From contig CAJUDZ010000055.1 of assembly GCA_910584965.1 (NCBI GenBank), positions 1-12,396 on the forward strand: 12,396 nucleotides of DNA. The letters are read 5' to 3'. Shown here one piece after another: positions 6,572 to 12,396 of the stretch. A program made the position numbers and the translations under genes. The notes beneath the pieces are model-generated. The model worked only from the letters and a program-made list of their open reading frames with translations, was not told where the DNA came from and ran no database searches. The number at the start of each line of letters is the position of its first letter. The stretch's first letter is position 1. This DNA is from an uncultured Lachnospiraceae bacterium. Its GTDB lineage: Bacteria; Bacillota; Clostridia; Lachnospirales; Lachnospiraceae.

Positions 6572-7779
6572 TTTTGCATCCCCTTTCTTTTCCGCTCAAA
6601 CAAAAACACTTCCACAGCGACCAGCGCCAGCGCCGCAATCAGATAAAAACTCCGGTTCCACAAAAATATCGGATATTCTTCCCGGAACAAATGCAGTCCT
6701 GTCAGCGTATTATGCCGTAAAATAAGACTCCACTTTGTCATCGCACCCTTCAGTTCATTCCCGCCAAGCGAAAGATACCACCAGACACCCTGTACCAAAA
6801 CAGCCAACAGCGGGGAAACGAGTTCCGTCACAACCATCCCGAGCGCAATGACCGTCATCAGTTCCGGCAGAAGCCAGAAAACAGCCAGGCAAATCCCTTT
6901 TTGCCATACGATGTCAAATTCCGGATAGAGACCCTTCAACCGCAGTACCGTATATAGCAGCGTCAAAAGCAGCGGCAGCGCCATACAGAACACCAATGCA
7001 CCGTACCGCATTCCGACGATCTTCACGGAAGATATTTTTCTGCTGTATATTAATGCCCCCATGTTATTCCTTCTGTCCATATCGAAAAACGCCGCCGCCG
7101 TAAAAACCGGCAGGATTGCCAGAAAAATACCCATATAATCGCAATAGAGCCGGATATACGCTTCCACGATATTTTCCCTGTTGACGACCGCATGATATTC
7201 TTCGACCGCCGCCGCATAATCCATTGGAACCGTCGAAAACTCTAATGCCAGTTTTTTCTCAGCGTAACTCGAACCGCCGCCGATCAGCGCATCGGCCTGT
7301 TCCATCAATTCCAGAAACCGCTCATAACTTACTTCCTGCGGCGTATAATCCGGCATAACGGCCTCATGATATTCACCGGTCTGACGGCCGTCTCCGTCTT
7401 CCTTCATATAAAAACCGGCCGGCTCATAATCCGTGAAAGAATCGAGCTCTTCTTTTGTCATCCCCGTCAGCTCTTCCAGAATCGCCGCCATCCTCACACT
7501 GTCATCTTCTTTCAAAAAAACTTCCTTATAAATCAACAGCGGATACGCCGCATAATATCCTTTCAAATATTCTTCCACAAGGTTTTGTACCGCTTTCTGC
7601 CTGATCACATCCGGGTCTTTCGTCACAATCGAGCCGTAAGAACCATTCCCTTCAACGGGTTTCGCCATCCTTTCCGTAAGCTCCGGCGCAAACTGTGTCA
7701 GATAAGCCCCCAAAACTGCCGCCGCAAAAATCCAGAACAAGAACGAACGCCATATTTTCCTGCATTCCATCAAAAACAT
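6541..7779 (-). CDS. ABC-2-type permease with large extracytoplasmic domain
   Basis: A 412-residue membrane protein. One hydrophobic segment (about 11-29, FLFWIFAAAVLGAYLTQF) is followed by about 180 mostly hydrophilic residues (about 30-212) predicted outside the cell. A cluster of further membrane segments follows at about 213-234, 253-276, 288-312, 317-338 and 372-392, with a basic tail. This layout, one segment, a big outer domain and then a membrane bundle, is typical of ABC-2 exporters of the antibiotic/peptide type. It starts at the ATG at 7779 behind a perfect AGGAGGTG, within the last codons of the ATPase gene (10-nt overlap). It should form the channel with the ATPase and the smaller permease. 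The substrate cannot be read from the sequence. Confidence 0.88.
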   Translation of the reverse strand: MFLMECRKIWRSFLFWIFAAAVLGAYLTQFAPELTERMAKPVEGNGSYGSIVTKDPDVIRQKAVQNLVEEYLKGYYAAYPLLIYKEVFLKEDDSVRMAAILEELTGMTKEELDSFTDYEPAGFYMKEDGDGRQTGEYHEAVMPDYTPQEVSYERFLELMEQADALIGGGSSYAEKKLALEFSTVPMDYAAAVEEYHAVVNRENIVEAYIRLYCDYMGIFLAILPVFTAAAFFDMDRRNNMGALIYSRKISSVKIVGMRYGALVFCMALPLLLTLLYTVLRLKGLYPEFDIVWQKGICLAVFWLLPELMTVIALGMVVTELVSPLLAVLVQGVWWYLSLGGNELKGAMTKWSLILRHNTLTGLHLFREEYPIFLWNRSFYLIAALALVAVEVFLFERKRKGMQKCVFGAKSLK

Positions 7780-8870
7780 GATTCTTCACCTCCTGCCGCT
7801 TCACCGCCCATTACTTCACAACCGCTCTGATAAAGACAATAAAGATAAGCGTCCTCACAATTTGCTTCATCTTGTACGGCCCCCGCTATGTCCGGCGGCG
7901 CTTCGGAAAGAAAACGAACCGTCATATGGTTTCCCTGTTTCAGCATTCCGGTTACGATATACTTCTTTTTGACCCGTGCCAGCTCTCCGCCGCTTATTTC
8001 CGCCCGCCAGACCTTCCCTGCCGCATTTAGCAGAATTTCATCCAACGTCCCCTGCCAGAGAATTTCCCCCTCATTTAAGATTGCCAGATTTTCACAGGCC
8101 GCCTCGATATCCCCGACAATATGCGTCGAAAGGATGACAATCCGCTCTTCCGCCACCTCGCACAACAGGTTTCGAAAGCGGATGCGTTCTTCCGGGTCAA
8201 GTCCCGCCGTCGGTTCATCTACAATCAACACGCGCGGGTCATGCAGCAAAGCCTGCGCAATGCCAAGCCGCCTTTTCATGCCTCCCGACAGGCTCCGTAT
8301 TTTCTTATGGCGTTCATCGGATAAGTGTACTTTTTTTAATAAACTGTCAATCCTTTCCCGCCGCTTCGCCTTCGGCATTTCCGACAGCACACCCAGGTAA
8401 TCCAACGCTTCCCGTACCGTCATAGAAGGATACATGGAAAAATCCTGCGGTAAATATCCGATAATTTCCCTGACCGCTTTCGCCTCTTCTATCGGAATCC
8501 CACATACGGTAACGCTCCCGCTCTGTTTCCCATGCAGCGTCGCCAATATTTTCATAAGCGTTGTCTTTCCGGCGCCGTTTCTTCCGAGCAGCCCGAACAT
8601 ACCCTTGTCGATTGTCAGACTGACATCCTTTAATGCCTGTTTCTTTCCGTAATATTTACTGACATGCCGCATGACAATCCGTTCTTCTGCGGCGCCCGGC
8701 CGTTCTTCCATGTTTTGCGTTTTCATGGTGTCCTGCTCTCTTGCGTTCTCCTGCTCTTTCATGCTGTCTTGCTCTTTTGCATTCTCCCGCCCTTTCATGG
8801 TGTCTTGCTCTTTTGCATTCTCCTGTTCTTTCACGTTCTCCTGCTCTTTCACAGTTCTTTTATTGTCCAT
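7770..8870 (-). CDS. ABC transporter ATP-binding protein with N-terminal hexapeptide repeat
   Basis: The ATPase subunit that powers the two downstream permeases. The start at 8870 is chosen because GGAGG lies seven bases upstream; the open frame runs on to an ATG at 9056, but that extension crosses a terminator-like hairpin and has no good RBS. In the 366-residue product, Walker A is GRNGAGKT (96-103), the Q-loop is at Q142, the signature is LSGGM (194-198), Walker B is VLIVDEP (214-220) and the H-loop is H250. A C-terminal tail of about 85 residues follows. Unusually, residues 8-55 are seven to eight hexapeptides of the type KEQENA/KEQDTM ahead of the ABC domain, which begins near residue 63. 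This segment is highly charged and probably helical. The family resembles ATPases of peptide or antibiotic exporters, but the substrate is unknown. Confidence 0.93.
   Translation of the reverse strand: MDNKRTVKEQENVKEQENAKEQDTMKGRENAKEQDSMKEQENAREQDTMKTQNMEERPGAAEERIVMRHVSKYYGKKQALKDVSLTIDKGMFGLLGRNGAGKTTLMKILATLHGKQSGSVTVCGIPIEEAKAVREIIGYLPQDFSMYPSMTVREALDYLGVLSEMPKAKRRERIDSLLKKVHLSDERHKKIRSLSGGMKRRLGIAQALLHDPRVLIVDEPTAGLDPEERIRFRNLLCEVAEERIVILSTHIVGDIEAACENLAILNEGEILWQGTLDEILLNAAGKVWRAEISGGELARVKKKYIVTGMLKQGNHMTVRFLSEAPPDIAGAVQDEANCEDAYLYCLYQSGCEVMGGEAAGGEESCF
8706..8849 (-). repeat. In-frame 18/36-bp tandem repeat inside the ABC ATPase gene
   Basis: The DNA repeats with an 18-bp (6-codon) period and a clearer 36-bp period. 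Matching blocks begin at plus 8724, 8760, 8796 and 8832, exactly 36 bp apart. The translation alternates KEQENx and KEQDxM units, with variants KGRENA and REQDTM. Because the period is a multiple of three, gain or loss of units keeps the frame, so copy number could vary between strains. Confidence 0.88.
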
Positions 8871-8894
8871 ATCCTGCCTCCGTTTTGTTTTTTT

Positions 8895-8936
8895 AATATA
8901 CTGACATTTTTTGCAGTCCGTTCCGATGTCCTGACA
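8895..8936 (-). promoter_or_regulatory. Candidate regulated promoter of the ABC transporter block
   Basis: On the minus strand a TATATT -10 (plus 8895-8900) sits about 25 bp before the ATPase start, with no recognisable -35 at the right distance. TGTCAG occurs twice exactly 30 bp apart (plus CTGACA at 8901-8906 and 8931-8936), and the upstream copy is part of a TGTC-AG-GACA dyad. A poor -35 plus spaced repeats fits an activator-dependent promoter, perhaps one bound by the response regulator of the same cassette. This is an inference. Confidence 0.35.
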
Positions 8937-9033
8937 AAATCGCGTCTTCAGCCTGTACCCTGGCACACAAAATAAGGTAAGGCAGGCCGCCTGCGTCCGC
9001 CCGTCATCAATCACGCCGGACTCATTAGAAAAT

Positions 9034-9061
9034 AAAAAAATGATGCATATTTCCATGCACC
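9034..9061 (-). terminator. Terminator-like hairpin after the histidine kinase gene
   Basis: The minus strand reads GGTGCAT, the loop GGAAAT, ATGCATC, then A and seven T. The 7-bp stem contains one G-T pair. It lies about 70 nt past the kinase stop. It probably ends or attenuates the hydrolase-regulator-kinase mRNA, so the ABC genes are likely transcribed at least partly on their own. The stem is short, so read-through is plausible. Confidence 0.6.
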
Positions 9062-9128
9062 ATTATCTTAAAACACAATTTTCAACTTTTTATCTACTTT
9101 TCTATTTTTATGCCGCGGCATAAACTAT

Positions 9129-10472
9129 TTAATCGTTAGACGCCGCATCGGTATACTGCCTGCTTCCACCCAGGGAAAATACGGCAGTTACGACTCCTCC
9201 CACGCCGTCCGGTCCGTTTTCCGGCAGTAGCCTGCCATCGCATTTTTGACAGATCAGCTTGCAGATATACAGCCCCAGTCCGAAATGCTCCCCGTTTTTC
9301 CCGCTTTCTTCCCGGTAAAAAGGGCTTCCGGCCATTCGCAAGGCTTCCGGTGAAAAGCCGCCTCCATTATCTTCCACGCGCAGCTCCAGTTCATGCTCCC
9401 GCCTAATTATTTTCAAAACAATCCGGTCCTTCGTATAAACAGAAGCATTGGACAGCAGATTTTCAAGCACTTCCAGCACAAGTTCCGAATCAATACAGAC
9501 AAAATCTGTCATTTTTTCTTTTTCGGACAATTCTTTCCCAAACGGTTCTTCCGTCCGAACGATTACACCTTCATTCAGCAGTTTCGCGGTATTCGTAAGC
9601 AGAGAAAGAAGCTCCCGGTATTCCACCGTTTTGCAGGACGGCCTGATGTCCTCCAGCCTCTGCAGCTCACTCATCTTTTTTGTATAATTTTCCAGACGCA
9701 AGACCTGTTTTTGCACCATGCTGATTATTTCCAATTCCTTTTCCTGACTGATACGCTGCTCAGGAATATAGCGCTCCAGCAAATCCGCGTAGCCTTTCAG
9801 CACGGTGACGGGATTCCGCATATCATGCGCAAATGCGGCGTTCAGCCGCCTCCGCTCTTCCAGAATCCTGAAATTCTCCTGACTGGTATGTGACAGGGAA
9901 TCCCGCATCTTTTCAAAAGCATCACACACCAGTCCCAGCTCATTCGGCTTCGCTTTTTCCATCTGAAAATCCAGACAGTTGTTGGTAATCTGTTCCGCTG
10001 AATGCAGTAAAATCTTTATGGAATGCTCCATCTCCCTTTTATAATAAATATACCCTCCCACAAATAGACAGCCAATAATCCACAGTGTTGTCAATACTAT
10101 CTGCGAAATGCCGACAAGCCAATATCCGATTTCCTCCCCCGGCGTTCCGGCGCTTTTTACATTATGGAACACATAATGGCGTAAACCGCCGGCGGCTTCA
10201 TAAATGGTATAATTACTGCTCTCATAGGCAATCGCGCAGGAATCCAACGCCGAATCCGCGTCTTCTTCCGAAACATCCACCCTGTCTCCTGTGAAAACAT
10301 TTTCTACATACCACGTCTGCCAGTCATTGACCGCATAACCAATCCGGTAAGTCCCGAAAAGCGCCAGCACGATCGGTATGGGCATATAAAATAGAATGCG
10401 CCATTTCAGAGAATGCTTTGCGGAAACCCTTTGCATCGTTTTCCGGGAATTTTTTCTTTTTATCCAACCCAT
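9129..10472 (-). CDS. Membrane sensor histidine kinase (HAMP, HisKA, HATPase)
   Basis: A 447-residue sensor kinase that should phosphorylate the response regulator encoded just upstream. A basic N-terminus leads to membrane segment 1 (about 24-48). An outer domain of about 70 residues (49-117) and membrane segment 2 (about 118-145) follow, then a HAMP-like region to about 196. The H-box is FAHDMRNPVTVLKGY with the phospho-accepting H216. The catalytic domain shows the N-box ENLLSNAS (337-344), G1 box VEDNGGGF (366-373) and G2 box FGLGLYI (397-403). All key residues are present. The ATG at 10472 lies 13 nt inside the regulator gene with a GGGGG stretch 11 nt upstream; an ATG 36 nt later is a possible alternative. 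Unlike the short-loop kinases of bacitracin-type modules, this one has a real outer domain and may sense its ligand directly. Confidence 0.95.
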   Translation of the reverse strand: MGWIKRKNSRKTMQRVSAKHSLKWRILFYMPIPIVLALFGTYRIGYAVNDWQTWYVENVFTGDRVDVSEEDADSALDSCAIAYESSNYTIYEAAGGLRHYVFHNVKSAGTPGEEIGYWLVGISQIVLTTLWIIGCLFVGGYIYYKREMEHSIKILLHSAEQITNNCLDFQMEKAKPNELGLVCDAFEKMRDSLSHTSQENFRILEERRRLNAAFAHDMRNPVTVLKGYADLLERYIPEQRISQEKELEIISMVQKQVLRLENYTKKMSELQRLEDIRPSCKTVEYRELLSLLTNTAKLLNEGVIVRTEEPFGKELSEKEKMTDFVCIDSELVLEVLENLLSNASVYTKDRIVLKIIRREHELELRVEDNGGGFSPEALRMAGSPFYREESGKNGEHFGLGLYICKLICQKCDGRLLPENGPDGVGGVVTAVFSLGGSRQYTDAASND

Positions 10473-11131
10473 CTATAACCAAGCCCCCATACCGTTTCCA
10501 GATGATATTCTTCTTCCACGGCCCGCAGCCTGGAACGGATACGCCTGACATGCTCCGCCACCACGCCGCTGTCTCCCTGCGCGTCATATCCCCACACCAG
10601 CTCGTAAATCCGTTCTTTATCGAATACCTGGCCGGCATGTATGGAAAGCAATTCCAGAATTTCAAACTCCTTCTTAGGAAAATCAATTCCGCTTCCGTCA
10701 ACAGCTACCGTCATCGCCGTATAGTCGATGGCAAGCTTTCCGAAATAACGCACATTTCCCTGTCGTGCGATTCTGTGCTCCCGCCTGATGTGCGCCGCAA
10801 TCCGCGCCCCCAGTTCATCGACGGAAAAGGGCTTTACAATATAATCATCTCCGCCTGCCGCAAATCCCTTTATTTTATCCGCATCCTCAATTCTTGCCGT
10901 CAAAAAAATTATCGGACAATTCACATAATCCCGGATTTGTCTGCACACCGACAGCCCGTCCATACCGGGCATATTAATGTCTAACAGAATCAGGTCCGGG
11001 TTCAATTTCGATTGTATGACCGCTTCCGGGCCATCATAAGCCAGAAGCGTTTCATATTGATTTAATTCGAGGTAATCTTTTAATAAACTGACAACCCCTT
11101 CTTCATCGTCGGCGATCAGAATTTTGTACAT
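10460..11131 (-). CDS. OmpR/PhoB-family response regulator
   Basis: A 223-residue DNA-binding response regulator. The receiver domain (1-120) has the acidic pocket D8-D9, the phosphorylation site D51 in LLDINMPGMDG, T78 in FLTAR and K100 in the VKPF motif. The winged-helix output domain covers about 128-223 and ends with the usual LETVWGLGYRW signature. The start is fixed by GGAGGG directly before the ATG, inside the last codons of the hydrolase gene (16-nt overlap). It is paired with the kinase gene that overlaps its end. Targets are not known; the promoter region of the downstream ABC transporter genes is the obvious candidate. Confidence 0.96.
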   Translation of the reverse strand: MYKILIADDEEGVVSLLKDYLELNQYETLLAYDGPEAVIQSKLNPDLILLDINMPGMDGLSVCRQIRDYVNCPIIFLTARIEDADKIKGFAAGGDDYIVKPFSVDELGARIAAHIRREHRIARQGNVRYFGKLAIDYTAMTVAVDGSGIDFPKKEFEILELLSIHAGQVFDKERIYELVWGYDAQGDSGVVAEHVRRIRSRLRAVEEEYHLETVWGLGYRWVG

Positions 11132-11799
11132 GAATTCCCTCCATTCATCATACCGTTCATCCCCTTCCGTTTATCCCTTTTTCTCTCCATACTTTTTCCA
11201 TGTCCGAAAAATAATTTCGCGACATCCATATCCCGAATCTTTTTCACACTATTCATTGCCTGTGCCTCATCCTCATAACACCATGCGGCCGCCGGAAAAA
11301 GAATATTCTGCATGGCATCTCCTACAAACAATTCTCCTGAAGCCAGCCGCACCCCGACAGAGCCTTCCGTATGCCCGGCCAGTCTGACAATTTCCCCGTC
11401 GATTCCATATGCCTCCAAAGACATACCCTCCTCCAGAATAACGTCCGGCGTCACAGCTTCTATTTTTCTTGTACGAATACTGCAGTTAGAAACCCAGGCA
11501 TAGAAACGGCTCCAGAGTCCTTTTCCGAAAACTTTCCGTTTCTGATGGTTCGCGAGCAGCGCCTCATCTTCTTTGGCAATCCCCACAAAACAATTCAGTT
11601 GCCGCGCCAGATATGCCGCGTTCTGACAATGATCAAAATGACCGTGTGTCAGCACAATCAACCTGATCTTGACATACCGGCAGCATTCCACTATTTTTTC
11701 TTTATACTTATCCGTACCGGTATCAATCAAAATGCCCGTATTGTCATGATATAATAAATAGACATTTGACTGACCGCAGGTAATTGTCCTGATCTGCAT
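11116..11799 (-). CDS. Metallo-beta-lactamase-fold hydrolase
   Basis: A 227-residue cytoplasmic protein with the MBL fold and a full set of metal ligands. These are THGHFDH (51-57; H52, H54, D56, H57), H143 in AGHTEGS, D161 in VGDAM and H200 in FFGHGKS. The family includes glyoxalase II-like thioesterases, lactonases and other hydrolases; the exact reaction cannot be assigned. GAGGT lies shortly before the ATG. It is the first gene of a block that overlaps the response regulator and kinase, so it is probably made together with them. The C-terminal tail (about 204-227) is basic, then Gly/Met/Asn-rich, because it carries the RBS of the next gene. It might degrade or modify the sensed compound, but that is speculation. 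Confidence 0.9.
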   Translation of the reverse strand: MQIRTITCGQSNVYLLYHDNTGILIDTGTDKYKEKIVECCRYVKIRLIVLTHGHFDHCQNAAYLARQLNCFVGIAKEDEALLANHQKRKVFGKGLWSRFYAWVSNCSIRTRKIEAVTPDVILEEGMSLEAYGIDGEIVRLAGHTEGSVGVRLASGELFVGDAMQNILFPAAAWCYEDEAQAMNSVKKIRDMDVAKLFFGHGKSMERKRDKRKGMNGMMNGGNSCTKF

Positions 11800-11826
11800 C
11801 TTTTACCTCATTTCCGAGCTGCTTTT

Positions 11827-12143
11827 TCATTTCATAGAAACCACGCACTTGCTGAATGGATTAAACGGATAGCTATCAACAATAATTTCTATATATTCTA
11901 ACCCATTTTCTTCCATAAGATTAACATCTGCAATTATATTCATCGTAAAAACAATTTTATTTGGAATATCTTCTAATAGCTTTTTAGCATTACTAATGCC
12001 CGTCACATCCCCATCATCATTTTTCCCAATAATCAGTGTTCCGCCTTGTGCATTGGCATATCCGCATTGGCATATCCGCATATCCATTTCAAATATTCAT
12101 CTTTCCAAATTTCCTTCCATTCAACGCCCTGATGCTCTGACAT
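11827..12143 (-). pseudogene. Frameshifted, truncated AlbA_2 (Schlafen-type) DNA-binding protein
   Basis: The frame from the ATG at 12143 (purine-rich RBS AGGAAAGGG) reads MSEHQGVEWKEIWKDEYLKW then ICGYANA before shifting. The downstream frame picks up ANAQGGTLIIGKNDDGDVTGI and AKKLLEDIPNKI. Joined, this is the N-terminal domain of the AlbA_2 family, putative transcriptional regulators with a Schlafen-like fold normally about 400-500 residues long. The shift is caused by a 14-bp tandem duplication at 12051-12078; deleting one copy restores an unbroken frame. After SYPFN near 11866 the protein leaves the family pattern and stops, so the rest of the gene is also lost. The region is AT-richer than the cassette beside it, consistent with separate, possibly transferred, origin. 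A working product is very unlikely. Confidence 0.82.
12051..12078. repeat. 14-bp tandem duplication causing the frameshift
   Basis: CATTGGCATATCCG occurs twice with no gap (12051-12064 and 12065-12078) and is followed by a partial third match, CATATCC. Fourteen is not a multiple of three, so the duplication breaks the AlbA_2-type reading frame. It looks like a replication slippage event. Confidence 0.93.
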
Positions 12144-12268
12144 TTTCCCTTTCCTGCTTTCACTTATTTGATTATTTATTATAAACGATTCTCTTCCTGT
12201 CTTCAATTGATTAATATGAAAAAGAAACCCTGCATAAATTTGATACAAGATGTTATGAAACGGAAATA

Positions 12269-12300
12269 TAAAAATCTGTAAACATCAACGCTTACAGATT
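12269..12300 (-). terminator. Intrinsic terminator downstream of tRNA-Asn
   Basis: The plus strand has AATCTGTAA (12273-12281) and TTACAGATT (12292-12300), an exact 9-bp inverted repeat with a 10-nt loop. On the minus strand it is followed by TTTATA. It lies about 47 nt past the tRNA 3' end and fits the end of that transcript. Confidence 0.7.
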
Positions 12301-12346
12301 TCTCTTCTTCTCTAAATGCTATATTCTCACAACTTAGCTGTTTTAA

Positions 12347-12396
12347 CTCCCCGAGTAGGGCTCGAACCTACAACCCCGCGGTTAACAGCCGCGTGC
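12347..12396 (-). tRNA. tRNA-Asn(GTT), 3' part; 5' end lies beyond the window
   Basis: The minus strand shows the anticodon arm CGCGG-CTGTTAA-CCGCG with anticodon GTT (plus 12384-12386). It also shows a five-base variable loop, the T-arm GTAGG-TTCGAGC-CCTAC, the 3' acceptor strand TCGGGGA and discriminator G. CCA is not encoded. The D-arm and 5' acceptor strand are outside the window. Confidence 0.95.

Noticed and set aside
8706..8849. CRISPR array
   Set aside because: The period is 18/36 bp with no unique spacers, and the repeats are in frame inside a gene.
8664..8975. Plus-strand Phe/Leu/Ser/Cys-rich frame resembling a membrane peptide
   Set aside because: It is the antisense reading of the KEQENA-type repeat; Lys/Glu/Gln codons read backward give Phe/Leu/Ser/Cys.
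8871..9056. N-terminal extension of the ABC ATPase from an ATG at 9056
   Set aside because: It would begin inside a terminator-like hairpin with no RBS, whereas the ATG at 8870 has GGAGG at good spacing. The upstream codons look like intergenic DNA, although they contain several Cys codons.

Overview
The window looks like chromosomal DNA from a Gram-positive, low-to-mid GC member of the Clostridia, most probably Lachnospiraceae. Support comes from strong purine-rich ribosome binding sites, a T-box leader, remnants of the spore genes spmA and spmB, a clostridial-type cellobiose phosphorylase and a two-component/ABC transporter cassette. The family assignment is an inference from protein resemblance recalled from memory; no search was run.

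Left end (1-1846, minus strand): a decayed locus. A consensus promoter and an apparently intact proline-type T-box leader feed a prolyl-tRNA synthetase gene that carries an in-frame TAG codon. The same gene is cut short where a deletion joins it to the last third of spmA. A short spmB-like start follows spmA and also runs into unrelated sequence.

Centre-left (1843-5860): a LacI-family regulator (minus) diverges from a complete GH94 cellobiose phosphorylase (plus). The 445-bp gap holds two identical 15-bp LacI-type operators 182 bp apart, one just downstream of the likely phosphorylase promoter. A strong intrinsic terminator closes the phosphorylase gene. No sugar transporter lies in the window, so the enzyme probably acts on cellobiose imported by a system encoded elsewhere.

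Centre-right (5951-11799, all minus strand): a six-gene signalling and export cassette. In transcription order it encodes a metallo-beta-lactamase-fold hydrolase, an OmpR-type response regulator, a sensor histidine kinase, an ABC ATPase with an unusual Lys/Glu/Gln-rich hexapeptide repeat at its N-terminus, and two ABC-2-type membrane proteins. The first three genes overlap each other by 13-16 nt, and so do the last three by 10-31 nt. The two blocks are separated by a 258-nt gap with a terminator-like hairpin and a spaced repeat, so the transporter may be a regulated target of the two-component system.

Right end (11820-12396): an AT-richer remnant of an AlbA_2/Schlafen-type DNA-binding protein, frameshifted by a visible 14-bp tandem duplication and cut short, then the 3' part of a tRNA-Asn(GTT) gene on the minus strand with its terminator. 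Nothing in the window is a proven new system. The best candidates for a second look are the hydrolase/two-component/ABC cassette with its repeat-bearing ATPase, and the T-box that now drives a dead proS.
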